Below are positions 1-10,146 of a stretch of 64,000 bases of DNA, one piece after another. The stretch is taken from assembly GCA_016868785.1 (NCBI GenBank), contig VGFS01000002.1:28050-92049 (forward strand). Reading direction: 5' to 3'. The translations under genes were made by a program, and so were the position numbers. Position 1 is the stretch's first letter; each line of letters begins with the position of its first letter. A model generated the notes under the pieces. The model ran no database searches. It saw only the letters and a list, made by a program, of their open reading frames with translations, and had not been told where the DNA came from. Source of the stretch: Bacteroidota bacterium (GTDB lineage Bacteria > Bacteroidota > Bacteroidia > NS11-12g > UBA955).

Positions 1-616
1 CGTTGGATTGGGCGCCTTGGATGGTTTTTTCGATTTCACGGGTGGTATAGAGTTCGTCATCGCTCCAGCCGGGGTAGTAATCATTGAGGGTATCGAAGAA
101 GGATTCTTTGGTTTCGAACAGGTTGGCATAGAATTCTTCGAGGAAGGCTTGTTGTTGCTCGAAGGTGGGTTGTTCGAAGAAGTCGATGTCGTTGACGAAG
201 TCCCACTCTTGCATCCACTGATAGAAGGTATCTAATTGGGCGGAGAGCTGATTCCAGTCGAAGGCGAAGGATTTGCGTTGGCTACCGGTGACGGCGCGAT
301 GCAGGTATTTCACCAGCGGCATGCGGTCTAGGAGTCCTAGTCTACGAATTTTGGTTTGATCGGGGTAGAACTTGGCTTTTTCAAGCGCTTGTTCTTCGAG
401 TAGGTATTGGGAAAGTTGGAAGGGAAAATCCAACAGAAAAAGATAAAAATCGTGGCTTTGTTGAATGGATTCTATGAGGTGAGAGAGGGTGTCGTCGAAG
501 TAGGTTTTTTGCTTAGGCGTAAGGGTGGGCCATTGGAAGTCTGACAGTGACTCTCCTTGTTGGAAGGAATAGAGCGACTGAAGGGCTTTGATGCGAACGA
601 GTCTTCGAGATATCAT
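1..616 (-). CDS. nusB: Transcription antitermination factor NusB (C-terminus runs off the left edge; absent from the ORF track)
   Basis: Reverse complement from 616 reads MISRRLVRIKALQSLYSFQQGESLSDFQWPTLTPKQKTYFDDTLSHLIESIQQSHDFYLFLLDFPFQLSQYL..., open to the window edge; Bacteroidota NusB N-terminus pattern. TATCTTTG box at complement 628-635. Confidence 0.85.
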   Translation of the reverse strand, partial: MISRRLVRIKALQSLYSFQQGESLSDFQWPTLTPKQKTYFDDTLSHLIESIQQSHDFYLFLLDFPFQLSQYLLEEQALEKAKFYPDQTKIRRLGLLDRMPLVKYLHRAVTGSQRKSFAFDWNQLSAQLDTFYQWMQEWDFVNDIDFFEQPTFEQQQAFLEEFYANLFETKESFFDTLNDYYPGWSDDELYTTREIEKTIQGAQSN

Positions 617-707
617 AGAACGAGGCTACAAAGATACGAAAATCCCCAGATTATTTCCACAAAATCCTGAACCAAACCCATCGGGAAGTATTAATTTTGC
701 GGCGCAT

Positions 708-1037
708 ATGGCGAAGATTACCTTTCAGTTTGAAGAAAAAAACCGCAACGATGTTACGGTTGAGATATTTGAGGGCGAGTCGATTTTGGAGGTGGCGTTG
801 GACAACGACATTCATTTGAACCACAATTGTGGCGGGGTGTGTGGGTGTTCAACTTGTCATGTTTATGTGGAGCGGGGCGAGGACTTGTTGCCAGACATGA
901 GTGATCGTGAGGAGGAGTATGTAGACCGTGCACGCAATCCGAAGTATAACAGTCGGTTGGCTTGTCAGTGCAAGTTGTCGGAGGACGGTGATTTGGTGGT
1001 AACGATCCCGGATCAGAGAGGAATCATAGGACATTAA
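708..1037 (+). CDS. 2Fe-2S ferredoxin (Isc-type)
   Basis: MAKITFQFEEKN...HNCGGVCGCSTCHVYVERG...RLACQC: ferredoxin Cys cluster; followed by IscX. Internal ATG 708 preferred over track start 588. Confidence 0.88.
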   Translation: MAKITFQFEEKNRNDVTVEIFEGESILEVALDNDIHLNHNCGGVCGCSTCHVYVERGEDLLPDMSDREEEYVDRARNPKYNSRLACQCKLSEDGDLVVTIPDQRGIIGH

Positions 1038-1046
1038 AAAAGAGAT

Positions 1047-1283
1047 ATGGAAATGTACGAACCCCCGATACAGTGGTCTGATTACGAGGACATTGCGATG
1101 AAATTGTACGAGCGATTTGGCGATGATTTTAGTGAGGCCAAGATTTACCGAATTCGGTTTACTGAGTTGTTGGAGTGGGTGTTGGAGGTCCCGAATTTCG
1201 CGGGAAGTCGCGAGGAGAGCAACGAGGGTCATTTGGAGATGATTCAGGCGCAGTGGGTATACGAGTGGAGGGATAATCAGTAA
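1047..1283 (+). CDS. iscX: Fe-S cluster assembly protein IscX
   Basis: PIQWSDYEDIAMKLYERFGDDF...RFTELLEWVLEVPNF, IscX family pattern, adjacent to ferredoxin. Confidence 0.85.
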   Translation: MEMYEPPIQWSDYEDIAMKLYERFGDDFSEAKIYRIRFTELLEWVLEVPNFAGSREESNEGHLEMIQAQWVYEWRDNQ

Positions 1284-1289
1284 AAACAG

Positions 1290-1297
1290 TAATTTTG
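1290..1297 (+). promoter_or_regulatory. Bacteroidota -7 box (TAATTTTG) upstream of the acyl-CoA dehydrogenase
   Basis: TAATTTTG matches TAnnTTTG; 22 nt before ATG 1320. Confidence 0.45.
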
Positions 1298-1319
1298 TAT
1301 TGAATTATATCAAAAGAAG

Positions 1320-2462
1320 ATGATGAATTTCGAATTGACAGAAGAGCATTTGGCGGTGCAGCAGGCGGCACGCGATTTTGCACAGACCGAGTTGTTGCCC
1401 GGCGTAATCGAGCGTGATAACGAGCAGAAGTTTCCAGCGGAGCAGATCAAGAAGATGGGCGAGTTGGGATTCATGGGAATGATGGTAGACCCCAAGTATG
1501 GTGGGGGTGGGATGGACACCATTTCGTATGTTTTGGCGATGGAGGAGATTTCCAAAATTGATGCATCGGCGAGTGTTTGTATGAGTGTAAACAACTCTTT
1601 GGTTTGTTGGGGATTGGAGGAGTACGGAACCGAGGAGCTGAAGATGAAATATTTGGTGGAGTTGGCGAGTGGACAGACGATCGGGGCGTTTTTGTTGAGT
1701 GAGCCGGAGGCGGGCAGTGATGCTACGAGTCAGCGCACTACGGCGATTGACATGGGCGACCACTATGTATTGAATGGTACCAAGAACTGGATTACGAATG
1801 GTAATTCGGCGAGTTACTATGTGGTTATTGCACAGACAGACGTGGAGAAGAAGCACAAGGGAATCAACGCGTTTATCGTGGAGAAGGCCTGGGACGGAGT
1901 AACTGTGGGCAAGAAGGAAGACAAGTTGGGAATTCGCGGCAGTGATACGCACAGCATTATGTTTCAAGACGTGAAGGTGCCCAAGGCGAATCGCATTGGC
2001 GACGACGGTTTTGGTTTCAAGTTTGCGATGAAGGTGTTGAGTGGCGGAAGAATTGGTATTGCTGCGCAGGCTTTGGGTATTGCGAGCGGTGCGTATGAGT
2101 TTTCATTGAAGTATTCTAAGGAGCGCAAGGCGTTTGGTACGGAGATCATGAATCACCAGGCGATTGCGTTTAAGTTGGCGGATATGGCCACTGAGATTGA
2201 GGCTGCGAGATTGTTGTGTTTGAAGGCAGCTTGGATGAAGGATCAGCATTTGAACTACGACCGTGCAAGTTCTATGGCGAAGTTGTTTGCCTCTGAGGTG
2301 GCGATGAAGGCGTCGGTTGAGGCGGTTCAGATTCACGGTGGCTATGGTTACGTGAAGGAGTACCATGTAGAGCGTTTGATGCGTGATGCAAAAATCACCC
2401 AGATTTATGAAGGTACGAGTGAGGTTCAGCGCGTGGTTATTTCCCGCGATATTTTGAAATAA
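1320..2462 (+). CDS. Acyl-CoA dehydrogenase
   Basis: 380 aa; FLLSEPEAGSDA, NGTKNWITNG, RKAFG, QIHGGYGYVKEYHVERLMRDAKITQIYEGTSEVQR. Confidence 0.95.
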   Translation: MMNFELTEEHLAVQQAARDFAQTELLPGVIERDNEQKFPAEQIKKMGELGFMGMMVDPKYGGGGMDTISYVLAMEEISKIDASASVCMSVNNSLVCWGLEEYGTEELKMKYLVELASGQTIGAFLLSEPEAGSDATSQRTTAIDMGDHYVLNGTKNWITNGNSASYYVVIAQTDVEKKHKGINAFIVEKAWDGVTVGKKEDKLGIRGSDTHSIMFQDVKVPKANRIGDDGFGFKFAMKVLSGGRIGIAAQALGIASGAYEFSLKYSKERKAFGTEIMNHQAIAFKLADMATEIEAARLLCLKAAWMKDQHLNYDRASSMAKLFASEVAMKASVEAVQIHGGYGYVKEYHVERLMRDAKITQIYEGTSEVQRVVISRDILK

Positions 2463-2483
2463 AATTACTCATAGATTAATGAT

Positions 2484-2511
2484 AAAAGGGCGCCGAAGGG
2501 CGCCTTTTTTT
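2484..2511 (+). terminator. Rho-independent terminator after the acyl-CoA dehydrogenase
   Basis: AAAAGGGCGCCGAAGGGCGCCTTTTTTT: hairpin plus T-run. Confidence 0.85.
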
Positions 2512-2699
2512 ATGGTTCTGGGGGGTTGTGTTGGTGGTAACAGGGTGGGTATCTGATCGTTCATTCATGGAATTGTTTCGGTCACCAAAATTCTTGTGTG
2601 CAAAAAATTTTATATCAATTCACTGAAAATTTATCGTTAAATATTGGTTGTTTACATAATCTTAACTATGATTGCTTGTTAAACCAATTTAAATAGCCT

Positions 2700-5600
2700 A
2701 TGAAACTTAAAGAATTACTCAAGCCTTTGGCGGCGGCGGCGGTCTTGACATCTTCTGTAGCGGCAGTAAATGCGCAGACAGCGGGGTCATCCACTGACAC
2801 TGGCAGGGTAGAAGAGGTGGTGGTAACTGCCTTGGGTATCAAAAAACAACAGCGCGCATTGGGTTACGCAGTTCAATCTGTTAAAGGAAAAGAACTTGTG
2901 GGATCGGGTGAGCAAAACGTTGTTCAAGCGTTGAGTTCAAAAGTAGCAGGTGCTTTGGTGACTAGTTCATCAGGAACGCCTGGTGCTAGTTCAAGAATCT
3001 TGTTGCGTGGTGCTGCTACGTTTACGGGTAACAACCAGCCGCTTTTTGTGGTGGATGGTGTGCCGATCGACAACAGCACGGACCAATCAACGGCTGGGGA
3101 TTATCCCTTTAACTCGAACCTTCAGGGGGTAAACAACTCAAACCGTGCGGTGGACATCAACCCTGATGACATTGAAAACATCACGGTATTGAAAGGTCCT
3201 GCGGCTGCGTCTTTGTATGGTGTTCGTGGTGCCAACGGTGCCATCATCATCACTACCAAGCGTGGACAAAAGGGCGGTAAGCGTTTCAGCGCTGAATTCT
3301 CTAGCACCATGGATTGGTCTAAGGTGAACAAGTTGCCAGAAAGGCAGTTTGTTTATGGCCAAGGACTTGGTGGGGGTGGACAGAGAATCGACTCTGCGGG
3401 TGTAAGAAAGAACTTCACCGGTACCATTCCTGCAGGATGGACTTTGGTAGACGCGGGTACCTCTGCAACTACGCCCAACTCTTGGGGACCTAAAATTGCC
3501 GACGGTAAGTCTTTCGACAACGCGGGTAATTTCTTCAAGACGGCGATGTCGATGACCAACAACTTGGGTGTAACTGTAAACGGTGACAATACCAGTGCGC
3601 GTTTCTCTGTGGGTAACACGCAGCAAGACGGTATCGTTCCAAATACTTCATTCAAACGTACAACCATTCGTGTGAACACCGATAGTCGTGTTACCGATAA
3701 GTTGAGCGTTGGTAGCAGTGTAAACTTGATTAACTCAGGGGGTACACGTGCTCAAAACGGTTCTAACTTGTCTGGTGTGATGTTGGGTTTGATGCGTGCT
3801 CCTGCTGATTTCAATTTGGCGGGTGGTGCCGGTGCAGATGGATACACTAACTCTGACGGTACACAATATCAGTATTTCCCCATTTACGATAACCCCTATT
3901 GGACAGTATATCGCAACCCATTTACGGATGATGTAAACCGCATCATTGGTAACTTGAATGCGCAGTACAAAGCGAATGATTGGTTGTCGATCAACTACCG
4001 TGTAGGTACTGACCAATACACCGATAGCCGTCAGCAAATTTTTGCTGTAGGTTCTTGGCAGCCTGATAACTCACCCGGTGGTGAAATTTCACAGAACGTG
4101 TTGCGTTACAAAGAAATTTACAGCGACTTGGTATTGAACGCCAACCGCAAGGTAAACGAAGATTTGAGCGTGAACATGACTTTGGGTAACAACTTGAACA
4201 CCCGTACTTCTAGCGATCAGTATTTGCGCGGTCGCGATTTGGCGGTTCCCAATTTCTACAACTTGAGCAATGCTTCAAATTTGTATGCTTCTCAAGGGTC
4301 TGGAACTATCAAAAACGCTGCGATTTTCGGAAGTGCTGAATTCTCATTCAAGAACTTCTTGTATTTGAATGCCAGCGGTCGTAACGAGTGGGCTTCTACC
4401 TTCGGTAACAAGAAAAGTAGCTTCTTCTACCCTTCTTTAAGTGGTTCGGTTGTTTTCTCTGAATTGATGGAAAAGGGTGGATTGATTTCATTTGGTAAAA
4501 TGCGTGTGGCTTATGCGCAAGCGGGTATTAACCCTCCAGCGTATGCTACTCGTACTTACTATGGTCAGCCTTTGTTCACCGATGGTTTCACTGGAGGATT
4601 GGGCTTCCCATATTTGGGTCAGAACGGTTTCGGACAGAGCAATGGCTTGGGTAACCAAGGTTTGATGCCTGAGCGCAGAACCAGCAAAGAGATTGGATTT
4701 GATGTACGTATGTTCGACAGTCGTTTGACGATTGATTTGACCTTGTATGAGCAGAAGTCTACTGATTTGTTGGTGAGCATGCCATTGGCCGCATCTTCAG
4801 GATACAGTAGTGTTCGTCAGAACTCTGGTACTATGACCAACAAGGGTATTGAGTTGATGTTGGGTGTAACTGCCATCAAGAACAAGAACTTGACTTGGGA
4901 AATTGCTGGAAACTTCGGTTTGAACAGAAACGAGGTATTGTCATTGGCTCCTGGTGTTGATGAGATCAACATCGAGGCTGCTTTCTCTAGCATTGGATCT
5001 TACGCGATTGTTGGTCAGTCTTACGGTTCGATGTATGGTTCACGCGTATTACGTCATTCAGACGGTTCAATGATCATCGGTGCCAACGGTTTGCCTGTGT
5101 TGAACAACACCCGTGGCAACATTGGTAACCCTTATCCAGATTGGATTGGAGCATTGCGCAACACGTTGAACGTAAAAGGTCTGAACATCACTGCATTGAT
5201 CGACGTGCGCAAGGGCGGAGACATCTGGTGTGGTACTTACGCTCGTTTGTCACAGTACGGCATCACTGCACCTGCTGCCGATCGTTCAGAAACATACACT
5301 ATTGAGGGTAAGCGTATCACTTCTGGTACACCTAAGTACGATTCAAAAACTGGTTTGATCACCAACGAAGGTGAATTGACTTTTGCAGAAAACACCAGGC
5401 AAATCAGCGCATTCAACTACTACCGCTCTTATTTGGGTGATGGTCCAGGAAGTTCTGCTGAAATGGCGGTTTACGATGGATCATGGGTACGTTTGCGCGA
5501 ATTGGGCGTAAGCTACAGAATCAACATGAAGGGCAACAAAAACTTGAGTTACATTGACTTGGGTGTTGTAGGTCGCAACTTGTGGTTGAGCACCAAATAT

Positions 5601-5717
5601 CCTGGGGTAGATCCTGAGACTAGCTTGACAGGTGCAAGTTCAAACATTGGTGGTTTCGACTACTTTAACAACCCTGGTTTGAAGTCGTTTATGTTCAACA
5701 TCAAATTGGGAATCTAA
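2700..5717 (+). CDS. SusC/RagA family TonB-linked outer membrane protein
   Basis: 1005 aa; signal peptide; VEEVVVTALGIKKQQRALGYAVQSVKGKEL plug; LFVVDGVPIDN; VLKGPAAASLYGVRGANGAIIITTK; followed by SusD. Confidence 0.95.
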   Translation: MKLKELLKPLAAAAVLTSSVAAVNAQTAGSSTDTGRVEEVVVTALGIKKQQRALGYAVQSVKGKELVGSGEQNVVQALSSKVAGALVTSSSGTPGASSRILLRGAATFTGNNQPLFVVDGVPIDNSTDQSTAGDYPFNSNLQGVNNSNRAVDINPDDIENITVLKGPAAASLYGVRGANGAIIITTKRGQKGGKRFSAEFSSTMDWSKVNKLPERQFVYGQGLGGGGQRIDSAGVRKNFTGTIPAGWTLVDAGTSATTPNSWGPKIADGKSFDNAGNFFKTAMSMTNNLGVTVNGDNTSARFSVGNTQQDGIVPNTSFKRTTIRVNTDSRVTDKLSVGSSVNLINSGGTRAQNGSNLSGVMLGLMRAPADFNLAGGAGADGYTNSDGTQYQYFPIYDNPYWTVYRNPFTDDVNRIIGNLNAQYKANDWLSINYRVGTDQYTDSRQQIFAVGSWQPDNSPGGEISQNVLRYKEIYSDLVLNANRKVNEDLSVNMTLGNNLNTRTSSDQYLRGRDLAVPNFYNLSNASNLYASQGSGTIKNAAIFGSAEFSFKNFLYLNASGRNEWASTFGNKKSSFFYPSLSGSVVFSELMEKGGLISFGKMRVAYAQAGINPPAYATRTYYGQPLFTDGFTGGLGFPYLGQNGFGQSNGLGNQGLMPERRTSKEIGFDVRMFDSRLTIDLTLYEQKSTDLLVSMPLAASSGYSSVRQNSGTMTNKGIELMLGVTAIKNKNLTWEIAGNFGLNRNEVLSLAPGVDEINIEAAFSSIGSYAIVGQSYGSMYGSRVLRHSDGSMIIGANGLPVLNNTRGNIGNPYPDWIGALRNTLNVKGLNITALIDVRKGGDIWCGTYARLSQYGITAPAADRSETYTIEGKRITSGTPKYDSKTGLITNEGELTFAENTRQISAFNYYRSYLGDGPGSSAEMAVYDGSWVRLRELGVSYRINMKGNKNLSYIDLGVVGRNLWLSTKYPGVDPETSLTGASSNIGGFDYFNNPGLKSFMFNIKLGI

Positions 5718-5738
5718 TTCTTAGGAAAGGATAAAAAG

Positions 5739-7139
5739 ATGAAAAAATTATTTGCAATTTTATTAGGAACAGCGGTTTTGTTCACTTCTTGTAAGAAGTG
5801 GGTATCTGGGCATGAAGTATCGCCCAATGCTCCCGGAGAGGCGAACCCCGCGTTATTGAACAGTGCTTGTCAGTTGGCGATTTTCGCTACTTACGGCGGT
5901 TCATTGTCGAGAACTACCAGCATGTGGACACAACACAGCGAGGGAGTTTCTAACCAATCGTTGGATCAGGGAGCCTACATCATTGATGAGGGTGACGTTG
6001 AGAACGAGTGGGGTGTAATTTACCAAGGTGGTTTGAAGAACATGCGTTTGTTGGAAAAAACTGCCGGCGATGGCAATCCTGCTTATCAGGGCATGGCGAA
6101 GGTCATGACTGCGATGATGTTGGGTGCTGCTACGGATATGTGGGGTGATATTCCTTGGACGGAAGCGTTGGATGGCGAAGCTGGAAACTACAGCGCCAAA
6201 TACGATTCACAGGAGAGCATCATTGCTGCTATGCAAACCATGTTGGATGACGCAGTTGTATTGTTGGACAAGCCCGATAATGCTTTGGCTCCAGGTTCGG
6301 ATGATTTCATTTACGGCGGAGATGCTGGCAAGTGGAAGGCGTTGGCTTATGCAATCAAAGCGCGTTATGCGATGCGTATTAGCAACCGCGATGCCAACTG
6401 GCACACCAAGGCTTTGGATTACGTAGCCAAGGCGAAGGCGGCTGGTTTCACCAGTTCTGCTGCTGATGCCAACTGTATCTTTGGTACCAATGCAAACGAG
6501 TACAACCAGTGGTATGCCTTCACCCAGGTGGAGCGTACTGGTTACATGTTGGCTGGTGCTAAGTTGGTTGACATCATGAACAGCATCAACGATCCTCGCA
6601 TTGGATTCTATTTCACTACGAACGACAGCGGACAGTACAAAGGTGCTGCGTTGGGAAGCCAGGCCGTGAAAAACATCAGTGATTTCGGTTCTTATTTTGC
6701 TTCTCAAAAAAGTGTTACGCCTTTGGCTACTTACGTGGAGTTGTTGTTCATTGAGGCTGAGGCACAATTTGCTGCTGGTAACAAGGCTGCGGCTGCTACG
6801 GCTCACAACGACGCCATCAAAGCGCACGTAGGGTTGGTAACTGGCAGTGCGGCTCCTGCTGCTTATGTAAGTTCACAGGCGAGTGAAACGGCTGGATCGA
6901 TCACTTTGGATAAGATTTTGACACACAAATATGTGTCGGGCTTCTCTATGATCGAGCCTTACAACGATTGGCGCAGAACGGGGGTACCTTCATTGAGTCC
7001 TTCTCCATTGGCGTTGATCACCGGCATTGCCCGCAGATACCCTTATTCTTTGGATGAGCGTTTGTACAACACCAAGTTCCCAGGAGCGATTGGTGTGAAC
7101 GACTTGGCCGATAAGAAGGTTTGGTGGGATAGCAAGTAA
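5739..7139 (+). CDS. SusD/RagB family nutrient-binding outer membrane lipoprotein
   Basis: Lipobox LFTSC; AATDMWGDIPWTEAL; YVELLFIEAEAQFAAG; downstream of SusC. Confidence 0.93.
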   Translation: MKKLFAILLGTAVLFTSCKKWVSGHEVSPNAPGEANPALLNSACQLAIFATYGGSLSRTTSMWTQHSEGVSNQSLDQGAYIIDEGDVENEWGVIYQGGLKNMRLLEKTAGDGNPAYQGMAKVMTAMMLGAATDMWGDIPWTEALDGEAGNYSAKYDSQESIIAAMQTMLDDAVVLLDKPDNALAPGSDDFIYGGDAGKWKALAYAIKARYAMRISNRDANWHTKALDYVAKAKAAGFTSSAADANCIFGTNANEYNQWYAFTQVERTGYMLAGAKLVDIMNSINDPRIGFYFTTNDSGQYKGAALGSQAVKNISDFGSYFASQKSVTPLATYVELLFIEAEAQFAAGNKAAAATAHNDAIKAHVGLVTGSAAPAAYVSSQASETAGSITLDKILTHKYVSGFSMIEPYNDWRRTGVPSLSPSPLALITGIARRYPYSLDERLYNTKFPGAIGVNDLADKKVWWDSK

Positions 7140-7182
7140 ATCGTTGTTGGGTGTGATTTAAGGATTGCATCGAATAGTTGTA

Positions 7183-7219
7183 ACAGGGAGGGCGGCCGCA
7201 GGCCGCCCTCCCTGTTTTT
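7183..7219 (+). terminator. Rho-independent terminator after susCD
   Basis: ACAGGGAGGGCGGCC-GCA-GGCCGCCCTCCCTGT-TTTT, 15-bp perfect stem. Confidence 0.9.
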
Positions 7220-7369
7220 ATGGGGGTTGTGGTTTTATGGGGTTACCGTATGGTGAGGGATGCGGCTTGTGGTAAGAGGGTAGTCTTTTTTAATCGGTTA
7301 GATACAGGTATAATCGGCAATAATCGGAAAGGGCCGACTGCATGTGTTGTTGTGATACAAATTGCATAC

Positions 7370-7690
7370 ATGGAAAATCAAAGTTATTCAGACAGGGCAT
7401 GGGAATTGGGATTCCACACCCTGGAGATGGTGAATCGCATGAACCGAGCAGATTTTGTGTTGTTGGGAGAGGAAATGATGAAAACGGCCAGGCAGGTTAG
7501 TACGGGGAGTCCGATGAACACCCGGGAAGAAATGTACGATGCCTATCAACGCTGTTTGCGTTTGATGAGTTATTTGCAGGCGGTGGAGGATATGGGAATT
7601 ATTTCTTCGGCGGAATACAAGGACTTGGAGATACAGATCTTGGCATTGACGAACCAGATTCAGGGGATGTACAAAAAAGCCCAATGTTAA
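7370..7690 (+). CDS. Hypothetical protein (helical, about 106 aa)
   Basis: MENQSYSDRAWELGFHTLEMVNRMNRADFVLLGEEMMK...; internal ATG preferred because the track start (7220) abuts the terminator. Confidence 0.6.
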   Translation: MENQSYSDRAWELGFHTLEMVNRMNRADFVLLGEEMMKTARQVSTGSPMNTREEMYDAYQRCLRLMSYLQAVEDMGIISSAEYKDLEIQILALTNQIQGMYKKAQC

Positions 7691-7765
7691 CTTTGTGTTA
7701 AATATGGATTAAGGGAATTTTTGTGTTTGGGCTGATGGTAAATTTGTCGCGATAAATTTATAATC

Positions 7766-8413
7766 ATGGCATTAAACAACATCCTCAGCGTTTTTTTACC
7801 CAAAGACAAGATCTTCTATAGCTTGTTTGAACAGTCAGCGGCCAACATCACCGAGATGGGTGTTTTGTTGCACCAATTTGTTTTCGAAACGGATCCAAAC
7901 AACCGTTTGTCTATCAGCAAGCAGATTGAAGATTACGAGCATAAAAATGACGAGTTGACCCACAAGATTTTTACAGAGTTGGGAAAAAACTTCATCACGC
8001 CGTTTGACCGTGAGGACATTCACTATCTGGCAACAGCCATGGATGATGTAGCGGATTACATTCATGCTTCTTGCAAGAAGATGCAATTCCACGGGGTTAA
8101 CCCACATGAGCAAGGCATTCAAAGCTTGGCAGAAATCATCACGCAGAGTGCTGCAGAGGTGGGTAAAGCGGTGATGCAGTTGCGCGAATTGAAACGTCCA
8201 GAAAAAATCATGGAGAGTTTGGTAAGAATCAATAGTTTTGAGAATCATGCCGACAACGTATTTGATATGAGTATCAAGAATTTGTTTGAAGTAGAAAATG
8301 ATTTTAAAGAGTTGATTCGCAAGAGAGAGGTTTACACCATCATGGAGGTTGCTACTGACAAGTGTGAGGATGTAGGCAACGTGATTGAAACCATCATTGT
8401 AAAATACGCCTAA
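7766..8413 (+). CDS. DUF47/PhoU-like phosphate transport accessory protein
   Basis: DIHYLATAMDDVADYIHASCKKM...TDKCEDVGNVIETIIVKYA, directly upstream of a PiT transporter. Confidence 0.9.
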   Translation: MALNNILSVFLPKDKIFYSLFEQSAANITEMGVLLHQFVFETDPNNRLSISKQIEDYEHKNDELTHKIFTELGKNFITPFDREDIHYLATAMDDVADYIHASCKKMQFHGVNPHEQGIQSLAEIITQSAAEVGKAVMQLRELKRPEKIMESLVRINSFENHADNVFDMSIKNLFEVENDFKELIRKREVYTIMEVATDKCEDVGNVIETIIVKYA

Positions 8414-8432
8414 TACTTATCGACTAGCGATT

Positions 8433-10097
8433 ATGTCTACGTTGGCAATTGTAATTATAGTGTTGGCATTGGTGTTTGATTATATCAATGGCTTTCACGA
8501 TGCGGCAAACTCCATCGCTACGGTGGTGAGCACGAAGGTGCTTACGCCATTGCAGGCGGTTTTGTGGGCGGCATTGTTCAATTTTGTGGCCTTCTTTATC
8601 TTCAAGGATCATGCGGTAGCCAATACCATTTCTAAAACGGTTATTGACAACTACATTACATTACCGGTGATTTTGGCGGGATTGATTGCTGCAATTTTTT
8701 GGAATTTGTTGACCTGGTGGTATGGCATTCCGAGTTCTTCAAGTCACACGTTGATTGGTGGCTTTGCGGGAGCGGCATTGGCTCATGCGTTTTACACCAA
8801 GGGTTGGGTTCCATTTGGAGAGGTGGTAGAGTTCGACAAAATTTCCAAGACGGTTTACTTCATATTATTGGCGCCACTGATTGGAATGGCGATGTCAATT
8901 TTCATTACCCTGGTGACCATCAAGCGCAACATTTATGGTAAAATGGCCGTGATTTTGATTTCTGCCGCGGCTTTGGGACTGATGTTTAATTCTTTCCGAC
9001 ATTCAAAATTGGAAGAGAATTTGGCCAAGTTTTACAAAGTGGACAAGTACAAAAAGGAATTGGCCAAAAAACCGGAGGATGAAACGGTTAAAAAGAAGTT
9101 TGAAAAAGCCACGGCCAATTATGATGCAAGCAAGTCATTGCTGGCGGATTATGATGAAGGCGCTGATTACGTGGCCGCTGAGATTGGAAAAACCGTTTCT
9201 TTGGATTATTTGATTGAAGGCAAATTGAAGGATTTGGTGGCCAAAAAAATTAAGTTGGACGTGGCCAAAAAAGTGGCTTTCTACGATGAGTCTAAGAAGC
9301 CCATCGTTGAAGAGAAGGAAGCCATTTTGGATGCTTGCAAACCCTTCTTTAAAAACTATGCGGCAGTGGGTGCTGACTCTACGGCACATGGTGTTGCTTT
9401 GGTGTTGGGTGTAACGGCCATTGGCGATTACGACAAGTTTGTTAAGGGGTTCAAGGTCGATATCGAGAAAGACTTGGCAAAGGAATTGGATCGGGCAGAC
9501 AACCGTTTCTTGTTGATGTGCATTTATGCGGTCATCTTCATCTTTATCCTGAGCTACATTTACTGTGAGGTGGTTAAAACGCCTACGGCTAATCGCATGG
9601 CCAACATGTTCAAAAAGTTGCAATTGTTGTCGAGCGCTGCCTTTAGTGTAGGCCACGGTGGTAACGACGCACAGAAGGTGATGGGTATCATTGGTGCGGC
9701 TTTGATTGCTGGCGGACAGATATCTGACTTCAAGGAATTGCCGAGTTGGGTGCCTTTGGCTTGTTATGCTGCGATTGGTTTGGGCACATTGAGTGGTGGT
9801 TGGAAAATCATCAAAACGATGGGAACCAAAATCACCAAGGTTACGCCTTTGGAGGGAGTAGCGGCGGAAACTTCGGGTGCCATGACCTTGTTCATGACTG
9901 AGCAAATGGGTATTCCGGTGAGCACTACGCACACCATTACAGGTGCCATCATTGGTGTGGGAGCTACAAAAAGACTGAGTGCAGTTCGTTGGGGCGTTAC
10001 CCGCAACTTGTTGGTAGCTTGGGTAATTACCATTCCTGTAAGCGCTTTGGTTGCTGGGTTGAGTTACTTGATTTTGGGCTGGTGCGGTGTTAATTAA
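8433..10097 (+). CDS. Inorganic phosphate transporter, PiT family
   Basis: YINGFHDAANSIATVVSTKVLTP; GIPSSSSHTLIGG; SVGHGGNDAQKVMG; GIPVSTTHTITGAIIGVG. Contains a long Lys-rich central insert. Confidence 0.94.
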   Translation: MSTLAIVIIVLALVFDYINGFHDAANSIATVVSTKVLTPLQAVLWAALFNFVAFFIFKDHAVANTISKTVIDNYITLPVILAGLIAAIFWNLLTWWYGIPSSSSHTLIGGFAGAALAHAFYTKGWVPFGEVVEFDKISKTVYFILLAPLIGMAMSIFITLVTIKRNIYGKMAVILISAAALGLMFNSFRHSKLEENLAKFYKVDKYKKELAKKPEDETVKKKFEKATANYDASKSLLADYDEGADYVAAEIGKTVSLDYLIEGKLKDLVAKKIKLDVAKKVAFYDESKKPIVEEKEAILDACKPFFKNYAAVGADSTAHGVALVLGVTAIGDYDKFVKGFKVDIEKDLAKELDRADNRFLLMCIYAVIFIFILSYIYCEVVKTPTANRMANMFKKLQLLSSAAFSVGHGGNDAQKVMGIIGAALIAGGQISDFKELPSWVPLACYAAIGLGTLSGGWKIIKTMGTKITKVTPLEGVAAETSGAMTLFMTEQMGIPVSTTHTITGAIIGVGATKRLSAVRWGVTRNLLVAWVITIPVSALVAGLSYLILGWCGVN

Positions 10098-10118
10098 TCA
10101 ACTGATATCATTGTAAGT

Positions 10119-10146
10119 GGCCCCCGGCGAAGCCGGGGGCCTTTTT
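10119..10146 (+). terminator. Rho-independent terminator after the PiT gene
   Basis: GGCCCCCGGC-GAA-GCCGGGGGCC-TTTTT. Confidence 0.9.

Noticed and set aside
588-707. N-terminal extension of the ferredoxin ORF
   Set aside because: The 40-aa extension overlaps the nusB start and promoter on the other strand; ATG 708 gives a canonical ferredoxin N-terminus.
9135-9932. 265-aa minus-strand ORF
   Set aside because: Antisense to the PiT transporter; Gln/His/Arg-rich mirror translation.
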